DNA of 64,000 bases from positions 62,001 to 126,000 of the forward strand of contig JAIXXN010000057.1 of assembly GCA_027490725.1 (NCBI GenBank), written 5' to 3'. Of the stretch, positions 6,558-15,486 are shown in pieces (position 1 is the stretch's first letter; each line of letters opens with the position of its first letter). This DNA is from Oxalobacteraceae bacterium. Its GTDB lineage: Bacteria; Pseudomonadota; Gammaproteobacteria; Burkholderiales; Burkholderiaceae_D. The position numbers and the translations under genes were made by a program. The notes below the pieces were generated by a model that saw only the letters and a program-made list of their open reading frames with translations, had not been told where the DNA came from and searched no databases.

Positions 6558-8780
6558 ATGGAATGCTGCAATAACAACGGATGTTCCGGTACAACCGCTA
6601 CGCCATCTGTCGGCCCTCCCGCAGTTGGCGATGGGATTGAGCAAGCTCTGTTCCTGATTAAGAATATGGACTGCCCAACCGAGGAAAAGCTGATCCGAGA
6701 CCATTTGGAGAAAATGCCTGGAGTTACGGAGCTGCAATTTAATTTGATGCTGCGCGAACTAACAGTACGCCATCGTCTCCCAGCTGTGGCACCGATTGCC
6801 GAAGCACTTACGTCGCTGGGCATGGAAGCTGTGGTCAAAGCCGACACGTTGAGCTCCGCCGCGCCCGGGCAGGTCTCCGAGTTGGCGCAGGACACGGGAC
6901 TATCCGGCAGCGCATGGGCAATGCTCTGTGTCTCGGGAGCTGCTGCTGTTGGGGCCGAGATGCTTGCGTGGTATACCGGCCATGAGCAATCATGGGCGGT
7001 GGTGGCGCTAGCCGTTATCGCTATCCTCTCCGGCGGCTTGGGCACGCTGAAAAAGGGATGGATCGCGTTGCGGCACCTATCGCTCAACATGAACTTCCTA
7101 ATGTCGCTGGCGGTGGTTGGTGCGGCGGTGATCGGCCAATGGCCCGAGGCCGCGATGGTGATATTTCTCTTCACGGTGGCAGAGCTGATCGAGGCAAAGT
7201 CCCTCGATCACGCCCGCAACGCCGTTGGCGCGCTGATGGCGATGTCGCCTGATACGGCACTGGTGAATGCAGGCGCCGACGGATGGCGCGAGACGCCGGC
7301 AAGTGAGGTTCAGGTTGGAACTATCGTCCGTGTTGCACCAGGTGCGCGGGTGCCGCTGGACGGTATCGTCACGACTGGACAGAGTACGATCAATCAGGCA
7401 CCCATCACTGGTGAAAGTCTGCCAGTGACTAAGGCGACGGGTGACGCCGTCTATGCCGGCACCATCAATGAGCGCGGCGAGATTGAGTTCCGCGTCACCG
7501 CCACACAAAAAGGCTCGACCCTGTCGCGGATTGTCGATAGCGTGCAGCAGGCGCAAGGTGAACGCGCGCCAACGCAACGCTTCGTCGACCAGTTCGCGCA
7601 GTATTACATCCCCGCCGTGGTGTTGTTGGCCGTGCTCGTTGCGGTGCTTCCGCCGTTGCTGACGCAAGCGGCCGCAGGTCCGTGGCTGTACAAAGCGCTG
7701 GTGCTCCTGGTGATCGCATGTCCGTGTGCACTGGTCATCTCCACGCCGGTTACGGTGGTGAGCGGCTTGGCTGCCGCCGCTCGGAGAGGCATTCTCATCA
7801 AGGGAGGTGTCTACTTGGAGCAAGGCCGGTTGCTGCGTGCGATCGCGCTGGACAAAACCGGTACGGTTACGTTAGGCAAGCCCGCTGTCACCGACGCGGT
7901 CCCATTCGCCGGGGCTGAACTGCACACTACGCTGCTTCATGCCGCCAGCCTGGCCGCGCGTTCCGATCACCCTGTATCGGGGGCGATCAGCGCCTACTGG
8001 GAATCGCAGATGCCAGGCGAGACGCTTGCCGAAGTGGGCGCCTTCCGCGCACTTAACGGCCTTGGGGTGCGCGGTGTCGTCGATGGCCGCGAGCTGCATA
8101 TGGGTAGCTTGCGTCTGGTCAAGGAGCTCGGCTGCTCCGACCAAGCGATCGAGGCGCTGGTCGAACCGCTGGAACGTGATGGTAAAAGCGTGGTGTTGCT
8201 GGTCGACGGGAGCACACCGCTGCTGATGCTGGCGGTGGCCGATATAGTCAGGCCGACAACCGCGCAAGCCATCGCAGATCTCGCGGCGCTGGGCGTCGAA
8301 GTCGTCATGCTGAGCGGAGACAACGCCCACACGGCACGCGCGATTGGCCTCCAGGTGGGCATCGCCGACTCGCGCGGCGGATTGCTTCCTGAAGACAAAT
8401 TGGGTGCCGTGGCCGACCTGGTAGCCAAGTTCGGCCACGTCGGCATGGTGGGAGACGGCGTCAACGACGCCCCGGCGCTGGCCAAGGCCGACATCGGTTT
8501 CGCGATGGGTGCCATGGGCACCGACACCGCGCTCGAGACAGCGGACGTTGCACTGATGGACGACGACTTGCGGAAAATACCGGAATTCATCCGTCTGAGC
8601 GGTAAGGCTCACGCGATCCTGATGCAGAACATCGTTCTGGCCTTGGCGATCAAGGCCATCTTCCTGGTTATGGCCCTGCGCGGCGAAGCGACATTGTGGA
8701 TGGCCGTGTTCGCTGACATGGGCGCCAGTCTGTTGGTCGTCATGAACGGGCTGCGCCTGCTACGCGGGACTCGAAACTGA
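6558..8780 (+). CDS. cadA: P1B-type Zn/Cd/Pb-exporting ATPase (CadA/PbrA type)
   Basis: 740-aa inner-membrane pump that exports divalent soft metals using ATP. An N-terminal Cys-rich stretch (ECCNNNGCSG) precedes one heavy-metal-associated-like domain with NMDCPTEE. The transmembrane metal site is CPC at 388-390 in IACPCALVIST, the phosphorylated Asp is D432 in DKTGT, and the hinge GDGVNDAPAL is intact. The CPC context plus the absence of Cu-type YN signatures favours Zn/Cd/Pb. It is driven by the MerR promoter and followed 72 bp later by the FTR1-cytochrome c gene. Neighbours suggest a lead operon; pbrA is an alternative name. Confidence 0.92.
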   Translation: MECCNNNGCSGTTATPSVGPPAVGDGIEQALFLIKNMDCPTEEKLIRDHLEKMPGVTELQFNLMLRELTVRHRLPAVAPIAEALTSLGMEAVVKADTLSSAAPGQVSELAQDTGLSGSAWAMLCVSGAAAVGAEMLAWYTGHEQSWAVVALAVIAILSGGLGTLKKGWIALRHLSLNMNFLMSLAVVGAAVIGQWPEAAMVIFLFTVAELIEAKSLDHARNAVGALMAMSPDTALVNAGADGWRETPASEVQVGTIVRVAPGARVPLDGIVTTGQSTINQAPITGESLPVTKATGDAVYAGTINERGEIEFRVTATQKGSTLSRIVDSVQQAQGERAPTQRFVDQFAQYYIPAVVLLAVLVAVLPPLLTQAAAGPWLYKALVLLVIACPCALVISTPVTVVSGLAAAARRGILIKGGVYLEQGRLLRAIALDKTGTVTLGKPAVTDAVPFAGAELHTTLLHAASLAARSDHPVSGAISAYWESQMPGETLAEVGAFRALNGLGVRGVVDGRELHMGSLRLVKELGCSDQAIEALVEPLERDGKSVVLLVDGSTPLLMLAVADIVRPTTAQAIADLAALGVEVVMLSGDNAHTARAIGLQVGIADSRGGLLPEDKLGAVADLVAKFGHVGMVGDGVNDAPALAKADIGFAMGAMGTDTALETADVALMDDDLRKIPEFIRLSGKAHAILMQNIVLALAIKAIFLVMALRGEATLWMAVFADMGASLLVVMNGLRLLRGTRN

Positions 8781-8852
8781 GATATCCCGGTAGGCGGTTT
8801 TTTGTCTTTTACTTCCTTGGTGGCCTTTGCCACCTCTACTTCTGGAACAATT

Positions 8853-10772
8853 ATGCAAGTGATCCGAGTGCTTTTAGTATGGTTTTGTCTGGTGTCGTCG
8901 GCGACGACGCTCCACGCGGAGCAGTTATCGACCGTCGAAAAGACCAAACAGATCTGGCAGCTGCTGGATTATCTCGCTGTGGACTACGCGAAATCGGTGA
9001 AAGAAGGCACCGTCGCCAGCCAGAGCGAATATGCAGAAATGCAGGAATTCGCGCACGCCGCGCGCCAACAGCTGGCCGTGCTACCTACCACACCGCAGCA
9101 GGTCGCGCTGCTGTCCGATGCTGACGCCTTGCGTCAGTCGATCGCGCAGAAGGCGCCGGCGGACCAGGTAGGCGATCAGGCGCACCGCCTGGCTGCGGCA
9201 CTGCTGATGGCCTACCCGGTACCAGTATCGCCATTGAAGACCCCGGATCTGCGTCAGGGCGCCGCACTGTACCAAAGTAATTGCGCTGCCTGTCACGGGA
9301 CGTCAGGTCATGCGGACGGTCCTCTGGCCGCGTCGCTCAATCCACCACCTATCGCGCTGGCTGATCACGCGCGTGCGCGTGAGCGAAGTGTCTTCGCCCT
9401 ACAGCAGATCGTCACGCGCGGCGTGGAAGGCACCTCGATGGCGAGTTTTGCAAAGTTGACCGAGGACGAGCGTTGGGCCGTGGCCTACTTCGCTTCGACG
9501 CTGTCGTATTCCGACGCGGACCGTCAGGCAGGCGCTAAGCTTTGGTCCGAACGCCCGGAGTTGCATGCGGCCTTGCCGACGCTGGCCAAGCTGAGCGAAA
9601 CGTCCGAGAGCGCCTTGGCCAAGGCCGTCGACGCGGACGCCGCGCGCGGCTTGACCGCTTATCTGCGCAGCGCGCCAGCGACGCTGGCGCAGTCGAACGC
9701 GGACACCTTGCCTATCGCCATGTCCAAGCTCAAAGCCAGTGTGGCCGCACTGGAGGCCGGCGACATGGCGACCGCTGCGCGTCTAGGCTTGTCGGCTTAT
9801 CTGGACGGCTTCGAACCGGTGGAGCCAGCGCTGGCGGCCAAGAACAATGCGCTCTTTTCGGAGATCGAAAAAACGATGGGGGACTATCGCCATGCCGTCT
9901 CCACCAACAATCTGGCGCTGGCCCGTGCCACCGCGACGCGTTTGCAAGGATTGCTATCCGATGCGCAAGGGGCGCTCGATTCCTCCAATGATCCGCTGTC
10001 GACGTTCATCGGCGCCTTGACCATTTTGCTGCGAGAAGGCGTAGAGGCGCTGCTGGTGGTCGTCGCCATGCTGGCGTTCCTGAAAAAAGCCGGCCGTCAG
10101 GATGTGCTGCCCTACGTGCACGCCGGGTGGATCGCTGCACTGGCGGGCGGCGCCCTGACGTGGGCGGTCGCCACGTATCTCGTCGATCTGAGCGGCGCGA
10201 GCCGTGAGATGACCGAGGGGTTTTCCGCGATTTTTGCCGCAGTGGTGCTGCTGGCCGTGGGCATCTGGATGCACCAGAAGAGTCTCGCAGGGCGCTGGCA
10301 GGCATATGTGAAGGACAAGCTCTCATCGGCGCTCAACAAGCGCTCGGCCGCGATGTTGTTCTTACTGTCGTTCGTTACCGTCTACCGCGAAGTGTTTGAA
10401 ACGGTGCTGTTCTATGTCGCGCTGTGGACCGAGCATAATGGCGTATATCTGCTCGCTGGTCTTGGCACGGGCATCGTCATTCTGGCCGTGATCGCCGTCT
10501 TGTTGTTGCGCTCCAGCGCCAGATTGCCTATCAGTCAGTTCTTTGCCTACAGCTCCGCACTGGTGGCCGTACTGGCGGTGGTCCTCGCTGGCAAGGGGGT
10601 GGCCGCCTTGCAAAAAGTGGGATTCCTGGATATGACGCCAGTCGCCATTCCCCGCGTCGAGGTGCTGGGTATCTACCCGACCGCGCAAACGCTGGCAGCA
10701 CAGGTGCTAATCCTCGCTGTCATCGCCGTCAGTATCCGCTATAACCTGCGAAGCCAGACTCGAAGGGGTTGA
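8853..10772 (+). CDS. pbrT: FTR1-family permease with N-terminal cytochrome c domain (PbrT-like)
   Basis: About 639 aa from the ATG at 8853, which gives a clean signal peptide (MQVIRVLLVWFCLVSSATTLHA). A c-type haem motif CAACH sits at 144-148, followed by a periplasmic helical region. The C-terminal 270 residues form the FTR1 permease with two acidic metal-relay motifs, REGVE (394-398) and REVFE (512-516). In FTR1 systems these move Fe(III); the Cupriavidus homologue PbrT is linked to Pb(II) uptake. Placement after pbrR/cadA supports the lead role here. A paralogue lies at 56510-58462 behind a Fur-like box. Confidence 0.88.
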   Translation: MQVIRVLLVWFCLVSSATTLHAEQLSTVEKTKQIWQLLDYLAVDYAKSVKEGTVASQSEYAEMQEFAHAARQQLAVLPTTPQQVALLSDADALRQSIAQKAPADQVGDQAHRLAAALLMAYPVPVSPLKTPDLRQGAALYQSNCAACHGTSGHADGPLAASLNPPPIALADHARARERSVFALQQIVTRGVEGTSMASFAKLTEDERWAVAYFASTLSYSDADRQAGAKLWSERPELHAALPTLAKLSETSESALAKAVDADAARGLTAYLRSAPATLAQSNADTLPIAMSKLKASVAALEAGDMATAARLGLSAYLDGFEPVEPALAAKNNALFSEIEKTMGDYRHAVSTNNLALARATATRLQGLLSDAQGALDSSNDPLSTFIGALTILLREGVEALLVVVAMLAFLKKAGRQDVLPYVHAGWIAALAGGALTWAVATYLVDLSGASREMTEGFSAIFAAVVLLAVGIWMHQKSLAGRWQAYVKDKLSSALNKRSAAMLFLLSFVTVYREVFETVLFYVALWTEHNGVYLLAGLGTGIVILAVIAVLLLRSSARLPISQFFAYSSALVAVLAVVLAGKGVAALQKVGFLDMTPVAIPRVEVLGIYPTAQTLAAQVLILAVIAVSIRYNLRSQTRRG

Positions 10773-10776
10773 TCGT

Positions 10777-10800
10777 GTTCCAGTCGAATAGCACTGGAAC
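10777..10800. terminator. Hairpin after pbrT-like gene
   Basis: GTTCCAGT and ACTGGAAC form a perfect 8-bp stem with an 8-nt loop, 5 bp after the stop of the permease and before the convergent KfrA-like fragment. There is no T-tract, so termination is uncertain. Confidence 0.4.
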
Positions 10801-10830
10801 TGCAATCGTAGGTAGGCACGTAAAAATGAT

Positions 10831-11571
10831 TCAGCGGTCCGCCCCCGAGGTCGCTGGAGTGGTTGCGATCTTGTCTAGGTAGATCCGCAGCTGCTCGCCG
10901 ATTTGCTCTTGCGCCTGAACCTTGGCGCTGGCTTGCGCGAGCATGAGCTCCAGTTCGCGGACCTGGGCCTTCAGCGGCGCCATCTGGTTGTTGGCGGCCC
11001 CCAACTGTTCGGCCAGCAACTCCGCCTCGGCAATTTTTCCGGCAAGTTGGCGCTCTGTATCTGCGGCGTGTAGGTGCAGCGATTGCAGTGTATCGATTTT
11101 CTGCTCCAGCTTGCGGTTCTGCGTCAGTTGCTCATACAGGCTCTGTTTCGCGTGGGACAGCTCCGCTACCAGCTTCGCCCCTTCCTGATTCAGACGGGTC
11201 GTTTCATCCTGTTTTACAGCGATTGTCTGCTGTGCCTGCCTCAATTCGGCCTGCACTTGCTGAACCTGCTGTTCATGGCGCCGGATATCGGCTTCCCGCT
11301 GCTCCTTTACCGACTGGCGATAGTGCTCCAGCGCCTGACGCGCGTGCTGGTGTTTTTCCTCTAGCGATTGGCGGTGCGCCTCATTCTCTCCAAGACGCTG
11401 CTGGAGGTCCAACACCTGCTGGTCGGCGACCTGGCGCATGGTCGACTCCCTTTGATGATCGGCGCGACTGGCAACGAGCGCCGCCATCTGTTCCTGCAGG
11501 ACCGCCTCCAGTTCGAGCGCGCGGCCTCTCAGCTGCGCATTCTCATCTTGGATAGCTTGCAGCGATGCCAC
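10831..11571 (-). pseudogene. KfrA/TnpT-like coiled-coil protein, 5'-truncated copy
   Basis: About 246 aa of nearly continuous coiled coil (Gln/Glu/Ala-rich heptads), very close to the C-terminal two thirds of the protein at 41969-42997. For example, LEEKHQHARQALEHYRQSVKEQ is shared. The N-terminal helix-turn-helix and about 100 further residues are missing. Upstream of the HVASLQ segment the sequence switches directly to the Abi_C-like gene on the other strand (about 11595), so a deletion removed the 5' end plus the divergent control region. It would not bind DNA through the KfrA_N domain. Confidence 0.8.
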
Positions 11572-11594
11572 ATGCTCGGCTGTCTTCGCATCAG

Positions 11595-12127
11595 AAACGC
11601 GGTGCGCTGATCCTCGCGCTCAGGAAGGCGATCGTCAGCGAATTCACGACGGAAGACTGGCGTGAGTTCGGGTATTTGTCCGGGGAATCCGACTTCATCC
11701 AGCGTCATGACCGCCTACTGCGCAGTTTGCATTGGCGGGACTGCTTGCACTCAATGATGCCGAGCATCTGATGCGTATTAGCGGCCCAGTCAGCGCGGTC
11801 GACCGCCTGCACACGGCGCTGCACGGCTATTTTCGAAGCCTGTGCATTGAAAGCGGCATCACGGTGGCCGACGATGCCTCGTTGACCGCGCTGTTCAAGG
11901 TCTTGCGCACGGCACACCCAATACTCAAGGACCTGGGCTCGTATGACAACGACCTGGTGCGCGTTCTGCATGGATTTGCGAACGCGATCGACGCCATCAA
12001 CTCCCTGCGCAACAACGGCAGCATCGCGCACCCCTCCGATGACCTGCTGGGCGAACCTGAAGCCCATTTGGCGGCCAATGCAACCCGAACGATATTCAAC
12101 TATATCCGGGCGAAGGTAAGACACTGA
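11595..12127 (+). pseudogene. Abi_C-like gene, doubly deleted copy
   Basis: Close copy of the gene at 61193-61960, damaged twice. Its first 13 or so codons are lost at the junction with the KfrA-like fragment. A 202-bp internal deletion follows GGCGGGAC at about 11740, between short AC repeats, and shifts the frame so that translation ends near 11771. The 3' part is intact from about 11741 (LLALNDAEHLMRISGPVSAVD ... LRNNGSIAHPSDDLLGEP) and could be translated from an internal start. The stop lies 4 bp before the recombinase start, as in the intact copy. Confidence 0.85.
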
Positions 12128-12131
12128 CGCC

Positions 12132-13094
12132 ATGTCAAAACTCGATCAATACATCGAAGCGGCGACGCGGGACAACACCCGTCAGAGCTATCGCGCCGCC
12201 ATCGAGCACTTCGAAGTGCAATGGAAAGGCATGCTGCCCGCCACCGCCGACGGCGTGGCCCGCTACCTAGCGGAGTACGCCGATACGCTGGCCGTCAGCA
12301 CGCTAAGGCAGCGCCTGGCGGCGCTCGCCCAGTGGCACACCGCACAGGGGTTTCCTGACCCGACCAAGGCGCCCATCGTCCGTCAAGCCATGCGCGGCAT
12401 CCGCGCGCTGCATCCAGCGCAGGAGAAGCAGGCAAAGCCCCTGCAACTCGATGAACTGGAACGCGTCGTTGGCGCGCTTGATCGCGCTGTCAACGCCGCT
12501 CGACGCGGGAACGATCGCGCCGCCGAGCTGCGTAGTCTGCGGGACAAGTCACTGATCCTGCTCGGGTTCTGGCGAGGATTTCGTAGCGACGAACTGAGCC
12601 GGCTTCGCGTCGAGCATGTGGCGGCCAACGCCGGCGAAGGCATCAGCTGCTTCCTAGGTCGGACCAAGGGCGATCGGCAAAATCTCGGCAGTACGTTCTG
12701 CGCGCCCGCGTTGTCGCGGCTTTGCCCGGTCGAGGCCTACCTGGACTGGATCGGCGTCGCGCAGTTGACCGCCGGTCCAGTCTATCGCGCCATCGACCGC
12801 TGGGGCCATGTACGTGAAAATGGACTGCATATTGACAGCATCGCTCCGCTGTTGCGGGCGATGCTGAAAAATGGCGGCCTGGCTGCGGCTGGCGCATACA
12901 GCGGCCATTCGCTGCGCCGCGGCTTCGCGAATTGGGCGGCGTCCGATGGCTGGGATGTAAAGAGCCTCATGGAATATGTGGGGTGGCGGGACATCAAGTC
13001 GGCTCTACGCTATCTCGATGCATCAGTCTCGTTCGCGAAGGACCGGATGGAGTACAGCATGGTCCATCTTGTGCAAGAATTAGATAGACCGTAG
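12132..13094 (+). CDS. Tyrosine recombinase (TnpS-like), module copy 1
   Basis: 320 aa with a SAM-like N-terminal core-binding domain and a C-terminal catalytic domain. Active-site residues visible are Arg in FRSDELSRLR, Lys in GRTKGDR, HSLRRG (His and second Arg), a Trp in VGWRD, and the nucleophile Tyr in LRYLD. It is almost identical to the recombinase at 61965-62912 except for the last dozen residues (MVHLVQELDRP versus GIVSRIA), showing that homology ends near 13060. Domain organisation and pairing with a KfrA-like protein resemble TnpS/TnpT cointegrate resolution. Its own candidate crossover site has been deleted from this copy. Confidence 0.88.
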   Translation: MSKLDQYIEAATRDNTRQSYRAAIEHFEVQWKGMLPATADGVARYLAEYADTLAVSTLRQRLAALAQWHTAQGFPDPTKAPIVRQAMRGIRALHPAQEKQAKPLQLDELERVVGALDRAVNAARRGNDRAAELRSLRDKSLILLGFWRGFRSDELSRLRVEHVAANAGEGISCFLGRTKGDRQNLGSTFCAPALSRLCPVEAYLDWIGVAQLTAGPVYRAIDRWGHVRENGLHIDSIAPLLRAMLKNGGLAAAGAYSGHSLRRGFANWAASDGWDVKSLMEYVGWRDIKSALRYLDASVSFAKDRMEYSMVHLVQELDRP

Positions 13095-13312
13095 TCGCAG
13101 CGTCGTTGGTGGTAACAAGTGTTCAATGTCAGAAAGCTGAGCGTGGGTTTTGTACAGGACCTGTTTAGTGCGGGAACGGTGAAGTTTGGGGCGGGTGCGC
13201 TCGTGAGCAAACATTGGGCGCCCTCGACACTCGATGCGGTTTACGGTTCCAGCCCATCCTCCTACATAGTTTTTTTCCGCGCAAAGCTGGCCATGCAATG
13301 ACGGGCGGTTTC
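13095..13312. other. Gene-free stretch between recombinase and cusR
   Basis: A 60-codon open frame (13119-13301, plus strand, containing KLSVGFVQDLFSAGTVKFGAGAL) is present but matches no family I recognise and has no ribosome binding site. The stretch seems to be a recombination scar plus the promoter region of the two-component genes. Confidence 0.4.
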
Positions 13313-13326
13313 TGACAAAGTTGTAA
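13313..13326 (+). promoter_or_regulatory. CusR/CopR-type operator
   Basis: TGACAA-AG-TTGTAA is an inverted repeat matching the copper-response-regulator box (TGACAA-N2-TTGTCA) except for one base. It lies 86 bp upstream of the response-regulator start, consistent with autoregulation. Confidence 0.6.
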
Positions 13327-13411
13327 TCCCGCCGCCACGTTGGCGTCACTTTGCTGCGGTACACTCCCCCAACGGGGGGATTCCCCGATGTTTTTACTGC
13401 AAAGGGGTGAT

Positions 13412-14083
13412 ATGCGCTTGCTCGTGGTGGAGGATGAACAGAAGGCCGGCGAGTACATACAGAAAGGTCTGACGGAATCCGGTTTCGTCGTGGATTGGGC
13501 CAAGACCGGGCCGGAAGGGCTGCATGCAGCGACCAACGCCCATTATGATCTGATCGTACTCGATGTGATGCTGCCTGGCATGGATGGCTGGCAAATCGTG
13601 ACGGAGCTTCGCAAGACGGTGGAAACACCGGTGCTGTTCCTGACCGCCCGCGACGCGCTCAATGAGCGTATCAAAGGGCTGGAGCTGGGCGCCGATGATT
13701 ATCTGGTGAAGCCTTTTGCTTTCGCGGAATTGCTGGTCCGGATACGCACGCTGCTGCGGCGAGGCCCCATCAGGGAGCCAGACGTGTTCCAGATTGCCGA
13801 TCTCGAGATCGACGTGCCAAAACGCCGTGTCACCCGTTCAGGGCAACGAATTGATCTGACGGCAAAAGAGTTCGCGCTTCTGCACCTGATGTCCAAGCGG
13901 GTCGGGCAGGTGTTATCCCGGCCGCTAATCGCGTCCCAGGTCTGGGACATGAATTTTGACAGTGACACCAATGTCGTCGACGTGGCCGTACGCCGGTTGC
14001 GCGCCAAAATCGACGATCCCTACGATGTCAAGCTGATACATACGATTCGCAGCATGGGATACGTTCTGGAAGATCGCGGATGA
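13412..14083 (+). CDS. cusR: Heavy-metal response regulator (CusR/CopR/CzcR family)
   Basis: 224-aa OmpR/PhoB-type regulator. The start at 13412 (MRLLVVEDEQKAG) follows AAAGGGGTGAT; longer in-frame starts are unlikely. The receiver domain has the phospho-acceptor Asp at about 51 in LIVLDVMLPGMDGW, with Thr in FLTARD and Lys in YLVKPF. The C-terminal winged helix includes LTAKEFALLHLM and VVDVAVRRLRAKID. The stop overlaps the start of the sensor kinase (ATGA), so the pair is translationally coupled. Likely target sites are at 13313-13326 and 16879-16895. Copper or silver is inferred from neighbours. Confidence 0.92.
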   Translation: MRLLVVEDEQKAGEYIQKGLTESGFVVDWAKTGPEGLHAATNAHYDLIVLDVMLPGMDGWQIVTELRKTVETPVLFLTARDALNERIKGLELGADDYLVKPFAFAELLVRIRTLLRRGPIREPDVFQIADLEIDVPKRRVTRSGQRIDLTAKEFALLHLMSKRVGQVLSRPLIASQVWDMNFDSDTNVVDVAVRRLRAKIDDPYDVKLIHTIRSMGYVLEDRG

Positions 14084-15486
14084 CTAAGCGCAGTTATTCC
14101 CTCACCGCCCAGCTCGGCGCACTGTTTGCCGTGGTGGCGGTCATGGTTTTCTCGGCGGTTGGATTTTATCTTTACCAAGCACTGGCCATACAGCTGCTGG
14201 ACAGGGATGACGCAGATCTGGTCGAGCGCATGTTGCAGATCAGGCATCTGCTGGAAGAAACCGCGAGCGCAGGGTCGATCCGTCTTGAGCCGCACCGCTT
14301 TCTCGATGCGGTTGATGTCAGCCGTGGCTTGCTGCTGGTCATCCAGGCCAAGGACGGACAGGTGCTGGCGCAAAACACCACCGAGCGCTCGTTCGCGCGA
14401 TCCACCGCCGAGATAGCGGCCGGGTCAACGCCTTCGCCCGCCGATACACGCGCACAAGCATTGGCTAACGGCGCCAGGCTGCGCGTGCTGAATGCCGCGG
14501 GCCGGATTGGCGCCAGTGACGAAGTGGTGCATGTCGCTCTGGCACGGACTGCCCATGAGCGACTCGCCGTGCTGGGGGAATACCGCCTGAAGGTCTGGGC
14601 GGCCGCGATCGCCGGCGCCGTATTGACGGCCGCGCTGGGCTATTTGCTTGTCTACCGGGGCCTGTCGAAGGTGCGCGCGCTGGCCGCGCAAGCGCAACAG
14701 GTGACGGCGCACAACCTGACCATACGACTGCACGCGCAAACGGCGCCGGCCGAGCTACGCCTGCTGGCTGATTCCTTTAATGCAGTGCTGGACCGCTTGC
14801 AGAGCAGTTTTAGCAACCTGTCCCAATTTGCCGATGACCTTGCACACGACTTGCGCACACCCTTGAATAATTTGATGGTGCAGACCGAGGTGGTGTTCTC
14901 CCAACCGCGTGATAGTGAGGAGTACCAGAACCTGTTGTCGTCGAACTACGAGGAATTCGGCCGGCTGGCCAGAATGGTAGAAAGCATGCTGTTTCTGGCG
15001 CGGGCCGACCATGACCAGATCACCGTCGGCACCGAACTGCTCGACGTAAAAAGAGAGCTGGAGATGGTCGCGGAGTATTTTGACGGTGTCATGTCCGACG
15101 CGAATATCGCGCTGGAGATCAATGCCGTTGGCGAGGTATGGGCCGACGCCCATTTGTTGCGCAGGGCCGTCAACAACCTGGTCGCAAACGCGGTGCGATA
15201 TACGCCTTCGGGCGGAGTCATCTCGCTGACCGCAGCCCAAGTTGCCGATGGCGTGACCATATCGGTGACCAACCCGGGAGCCGGCATCGAACCAGCGCAT
15301 TTGCCACGATTGTTTGACCGCTTCTACCGGTCAGATCCTTCTCGCTCGGCGAAATCCAGTTCCGCAGGCCTTGGACTGGCGATCGTTAAATCCATCATGG
15401 CGCTGCACGGCGGCGCAGCAAGCGTGACCAGCGAGCGGCATGGTCTCACGCGCTTTTCGCTATGGTTCCCGTCCCGGCGTCCCTAG
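14080..15486 (+). CDS. cusS: Heavy-metal sensor histidine kinase (CusS/CopS family)
   Basis: 468-aa membrane kinase. Two transmembrane segments (about 12-38 and 165-190) bracket a periplasmic sensor region of about 125 residues. A HAMP linker (RGLSKVRALAAQAQQVTAHNL) follows, then the H-box DLAHDLRTPLNNLM with His near 256, the N-box NNLVANAVRYTP, and ATP-binding G motifs including SSAGLGLAIVKSIMALHGG. It should autophosphorylate on periplasmic Cu(I)/Ag(I) and pass phosphate to the regulator encoded just upstream. The stop shares the CTAG with the stop of the convergent gene at 15483. Confidence 0.92.
   Translation: MTKRSYSLTAQLGALFAVVAVMVFSAVGFYLYQALAIQLLDRDDADLVERMLQIRHLLEETASAGSIRLEPHRFLDAVDVSRGLLLVIQAKDGQVLAQNTTERSFARSTAEIAAGSTPSPADTRAQALANGARLRVLNAAGRIGASDEVVHVALARTAHERLAVLGEYRLKVWAAAIAGAVLTAALGYLLVYRGLSKVRALAAQAQQVTAHNLTIRLHAQTAPAELRLLADSFNAVLDRLQSSFSNLSQFADDLAHDLRTPLNNLMVQTEVVFSQPRDSEEYQNLLSSNYEEFGRLARMVESMLFLARADHDQITVGTELLDVKRELEMVAEYFDGVMSDANIALEINAVGEVWADAHLLRRAVNNLVANAVRYTPSGGVISLTAAQVADGVTISVTNPGAGIEPAHLPRLFDRFYRSDPSRSAKSSSAGLGLAIVKSIMALHGGAASVTSERHGLTRFSLWFPSRRP

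Noticed and set aside
13119..13301. 60-aa plus-strand frame after recombinase copy 1
   Set aside because: No ribosome binding site, no family, and it lies in scar sequence before cusR.
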